In this document: positions 60,301-64,000 of the stretch, in pieces | How positions within the stretch are numbered: the first letter of the stretch is position 1 | Layout: every line of letters begins with the position of its first letter | Notes under the pieces: model-generated | Databases searched by the model: none | What the model saw: the letters and a program-made list of their open reading frames with translations, nothing else | What the model was told of the DNA's origin: nothing | Made by a program: the position numbers and the translations under genes | Assembly (NCBI GenBank): GCA_036850595.1 | Contig: CM072163.1 | Location: 13,912,639-13,976,638 of the forward strand | Length of the DNA: 64,000 nt | Source of the DNA: Rhyacichthys aspro | Taxonomy: Eukaryota; Chordata; Actinopteri; Gobiiformes; Rhyacichthyidae | Reading direction: 5' to 3'

Positions 60301-63300
60301 CTTATGTTTGTCTACTGGCTTCACAGACACACATTTACTTGGTGACTAGATTATTCCAATCAGGGGCGAGATGATAAATCACATGGATTTGATTAATTGA
60401 TTAAATGTTAAAAATAGCCATGTCTATCCATCCTTCCATCTTCTTTTGCTTATTCAGGGCCAGGTCACATGGGTAGCTGTCTGCCCTTGTAATTAACAAG
60501 AAAAGTGTAAGGTCATGCAGTGCAGGGCTTACTTTGTTGATCTATGCAAATTAGCCATGTGCTTTGGAGCAAGACTTGTGGGGTGTAAATTCAATTAGAC
60601 CTAATTAACAGAGACAGGAAGGGCTAAAACTAAAAGGTATCCTACTAAAAACTGCTTTATTTTCACTGCTGCTGCTGCTGTTTTGCTATTGTTTTGTGCA
60701 GGCACTGTGCAGAAAAATAAATAAATATTTGAATAAGAACACATTTGAATAACATTTTTAGAGCAGTAGAAAGAGAAAAAGTTATTTAAAATTGAAAAAT
60801 GGAGAGAAAAGTTCTTATTTTTAAGCAAAGCCCTGTAGCAGTCGGCATATACAGTTTATTCACAGTCTTAACCCCCTTAATCATAGTTTTCTTATTTCCA
60901 ATAGCAACAGTTAACTGCATAACATAAGGTCATCTAAAATTGCCGTGTATTTACCCAGCGGCATGCCGATGCCATAGCCCTTGGTGTCCAGCAGGCCTCC
61001 TATCTGTGTGAGGTTGCAGTTGAGGCCACGGTGGTACTCATTCATGGTGCTCTCCATCAGAAAGGCATACTTGGAGTTGAGCACGCGTGCGATGCCCTCC
61101 TCTGTGCTTTTCACAAATACACTCGGCTGCTTGGAGTTCATGTAGTTCCACATGCGCTGGTAAGTCTGGTAACGCGAGTTCTGGAGGTCAATAAAAAAGA
61201 GAAATTGACAGATGAAAAGATCAATAGTGAAAAAAAAATAAAGCAAGAGAAAAAAACAATCAAAAGTACAAATGAGATAAGAGTAAGCAAATCAAGGTAA
61301 ATGAGTAGCTTATTTGATTATGGCTTAAGCCCATGCATCGTATTTCTCACAGAGGTAAATCAACACTGAAGGTGGAACGACAGGTAGTAAAATATGGCAG
61401 ACCCTAAAACAGGATTAGGTGTTTAAGTGGAAAAAATTACATGTTGCATTTGTACTTGTGTAAAAAGAAAAGACAAAAAAGACATCCGAGTGTAGTATGG
61501 CTGCATGAGTGTTTATAATGGATTAGGCACTGAGTGGGGTAATGTACTGTAGCACTGAAAGTGGCTTATGTAGACAAACATAGACCACTCGTCCTTATAT
61601 CGTTGCTGTGGACAAACACCAAGAGAATGCAAAACAAACACACTCCTAAACTGGCACATCGCCATTTCCTGAACACGCTCACGAGTAAACAAGATATATT
61701 TTTTTAATACACTCACCTACACGTGCACACACGCACGCCACTACACACCTCCACACAGACCGACACACACACTGAGGCTTGGTGACAAACACAGATGCCG
61801 ACACAGATGCCAGAAGCCCTCTCAGACGCAAACAAAGGCAGTCAGCCACTTAACGCAAGCACAAACAGCCATAAAGAACACAAGATAGGATGAATATACG
61901 TATAAAACATCGATTGTTATAGATGTTCCTTGATTCTCACACAACAATTGATTTAAAATGTACACGATTGACCGACTGAAACAACTCTATGTGCCTTATT
62001 TTTCCATCTCGCACTGCTCATACCATAAAGAAAGTCATGGTGCTGCCTCCGTGGATGGTCCCGTACTCTATGTTGGTCTGGTCGGCCAAGTCGTCGGGAG
62101 ATTCAATGGGAACCTCCATCCTCTGGACGGTGAGGAAGGCTGCCAGGTTGGCCGTGTATGAGGAGATGATGATCAGTGTGAACGCCCACCTGTGTGAGGG
62201 ATCACATCTGACATTTAAATTGACCTCACAAACACCTGTATATCATTGCAGCGCATATGAGACACTCCAGTGACCTTTGCTGTGAGATTAAAAGCTGCTC
62301 CCAGTGGAACATCATGCTCCCACAACACTAAATAATGACTTGTATTCGCTTTTCTCTGTGTAATTTGCTTTACCCTTTATCTCCTTAGCTCTTCGCAAGT
62401 ATTTCTTTCTTTTACAACACATATCACAATGTTGCCCGGTGAATAAGATTTTTTATTTGTACAAATCATTTTGTATTTTTCATTCAAATGTCACACTTGA
62501 ACACAGATGTGGATTTTGTGGACTACACTTTCATTTCTCCATTATGTTTGCTATTGCTCCTATAACACATTTTGTCCTCATTGGAGCTTTAGACAAACAT
62601 TATATTGTTTTTACACTTTATATTACTTTAAATTGATTTTTTTAAAATGTAAATGCTTGATCTTACCACACGCCACTGACACATCTCGTCGACAGGGCTC
62701 TGGGCATGATCTCTGACCCCTGCTGCATAAAGCCTCCAACTGGAAACCATAGGCTGTTTCCTAAGGTGTACTGGTTCTCCAGCATGTCTCTCCGCTCCCT
62801 CAGACACGGGTGAGGGTTGTACCACTCATAGGGGCTTAACCTGTCGGGGGAATGGGAACATAGTGAAAAGACCTTGATGTCAAACAGCCGTACAGTAATA
62901 TCCCTCTGTCATATCAGTCCAGTCATTACCAATCACTCATTTGATAGCTGTCAAAACTGTCCACAAGGTTGTGTGAGGTAAAAAATTCCCAGTGTGTGAC
63001 AGGCAACGTGTGCTCAACAAGACAAATGGTGAGAATGCCCAGACGTGTGCTATTTGACTATCACTATCATGTGATGTAATGTATTGACCTTGCAGCTAAA
63101 AAGAGCACGCAGCTGACAGCTAGGTAGGCGAGGAGCATGAAGAGCCAGACGGCTGGAGAGAAGGGGTCCAGAAAGGAGAAGTAACCCGGCTTCCGGCCCT
63201 GGTAGAGAGGAAGAGAAGAAGAGAAAAAAAAAGAGAAGTAACAAATCCAGCCCAGAGAGAGAGAGCGTGTTAAAATGCAGTAGCAGTCAGAGATAGGACA

Positions 63301-63861
63301 CTTGACACCACAGGAGGGCAGTGTCCTTCAGTGTACTCTAATAGTGAGTCTGCAGTGCTTTGATACGCTAATGCTACAATCCATAAACGCTCTGTTTCAC
63401 AATGCCTACTGCTGAAGCATACTTGGCTCTGGCTCAAAACCTCATTAGCAATGTAAAGCTGCCACTGTTACCCAGTTACAGAGCACTGACTTATCGAGCA
63501 ATGAAATTACACCTATAAATTTCAGCGTGGACATAGTGAATGCAGCATGCAGCACACAAATCCGGTACAAGCCTGAAAAATAAAGTCTGATGCAAAATGA
63601 GGTCTGGCTCGTTAGGCTTCATCTCGCAAGTGGAGCCAGTTATCTTCGCTATGGCCCTCCCAGCTCAAAGCATTGCAAACAAAAGAAGCTAAATCCAATG
63701 TGAGATCTGTGGCAAGTATGGCCCAGCAGAAACCATAACACCCTCACCAGATGAACTCTGTACAAGATGCTGATCCCCAGGGTCATGAACGGCTTAGAGA
63801 AGTCGATAACTTTCTCTCGCTCTGACGTGATGGTGAAGCCTGCCACAGCCAGGTCGGCTTT
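54387..63861 (-). CDS. grik5: Kainate-type ionotropic glutamate receptor subunit GRIK5 (KA2), 3' part
   Basis: Eight exons in coding order are 63861-63748, 63198-63089, 62840-62667, 62189-62024, 61180-60955, 57525-57397, 56369-56248 and 55013-54387, giving the last 555 aa. The N-terminal domain and most of S1 lie beyond the right edge. Visible in order: the end of S1 (KADLAVAGFTITSEREKVID), M1 (PAVWLFMLLAYLAVSC), the re-entrant pore (SLWFPVGGFMQQGSEI) with glutamine at the Q/R site, M3 with SYTANLAAFLTVQRM, S2 with FVKSTEEGIARVL, M4 (IFVVLICGLIIAVFVAIMEF) and the long cytoplasmic tail. The RRRRP and VREMRLSNGKLYS blocks and the HVRICQECRRIQ motif are diagnostic of GRIK5. The family forms heteromeric cation channels with GRIK1-3 at synapses. 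The last exon is GC-rich and proline-rich. The intron at 57526-60954 shows no nested gene. Confidence 0.95.
55020..55110. repeat. (GGAA)n/(GAAA)n purine tract
   Basis: GGAAGGAAGGGAGG and repeated GAAAGAAGGAAA units start seven bases upstream of the grik5 last exon on the coding strand's intron side. On the minus strand they form a strong polypyrimidine tract before the acceptor. Confidence 0.85.
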
Positions 63862-64000
63862 CTGTAGGATTGACAAAGATAGACGGGTAGATGGACAGAT
63901 AATGGTAGGTTTGAGGTGAATACAGAGAGAAGAAGAAGAAGAGAGAATTTTGTTCAACATTTGCTGATTTTTGCATGAGTGAACACAACATGACATTCAT

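Noticed and set aside
1..64000. tRNA, rRNA or known snoRNA genes
   Set aside because: I looked for tRNA A/B-box pairs and conserved rRNA blocks by eye and saw none convincing. A covariance-model search would be needed to exclude them.

Overview
The window is nuclear DNA of a bony fish, most likely a percomorph teleost. The evidence is compact genes with short GT-AG introns, teleost-type interspersed repeats, and recognisable vertebrate genes. Their order, pafah1b3 - cxcl17 - CEACAM-like genes - grik5, recalls the neighbourhood of human 19q13.2 (stated from general knowledge, not searched here). All coding features are spliced. I built the exon models by hand from splice sites, exon phase and domain homology, and exon lengths sum to an open frame in every intact model.

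Layout. 0.76-2.0 kb: pafah1b3 (+), complete. 3.1-3.76 kb: a small five-exon secreted basic protein (+) whose cysteine pattern, C-terminus and position fit CXCL17. 4.4-6.4 kb: CEACAM-like A (-), GPI-anchor type. 6.4-11.8 kb: repeats, including a PIF/Harbinger element nested in another repeat, a LINE relic and a minisatellite-bearing element. 11.8-15.7 kb: CEACAM-like B (-), five Ig domains and an ITIM plus two ITSMs. 17.0-29.6 kb: four tandem plus-strand genes, C, D, E and F. They share a promoter module and exon phases but differ in Ig-domain number and cytoplasmic tail. 30.6-41.3 kb: a V-exon relic, a 3.6-kb inverted-repeat element and a decayed multi-domain CEACAM-like pseudogene. 42-44.4 kb: more copies of the minisatellite-bearing element. 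44.8-47.2 kb: CEACAM-like G (+), GC-rich, with an apparent membrane or GPI tail and no cytoplasmic domain. 49.5-50.7 kb: a single-V-domain nectin/PVR-like receptor with ITIMs (+). 51.3-64 kb: the 3' half of the kainate-receptor gene grik5 (-), which runs off the right edge.

How the genes relate. The CEACAM-like genes form one locally duplicated receptor family. Each has an N-terminal V domain without the usual disulfide, then 1-4 disulfide-bonded Ig domains. The membrane end is either hydrophobic only (A, G), a short tail (F), a YxN-type tail (C, D) or an inhibitory-motif tail (B, E). This looks like a paired-receptor system under rapid turnover. Exon swapping, deletion scars and pseudogenes are visible. 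The cxcl17 candidate is directly next to it, and the flanking pafah1b3 and grik5 are conserved anchor genes.
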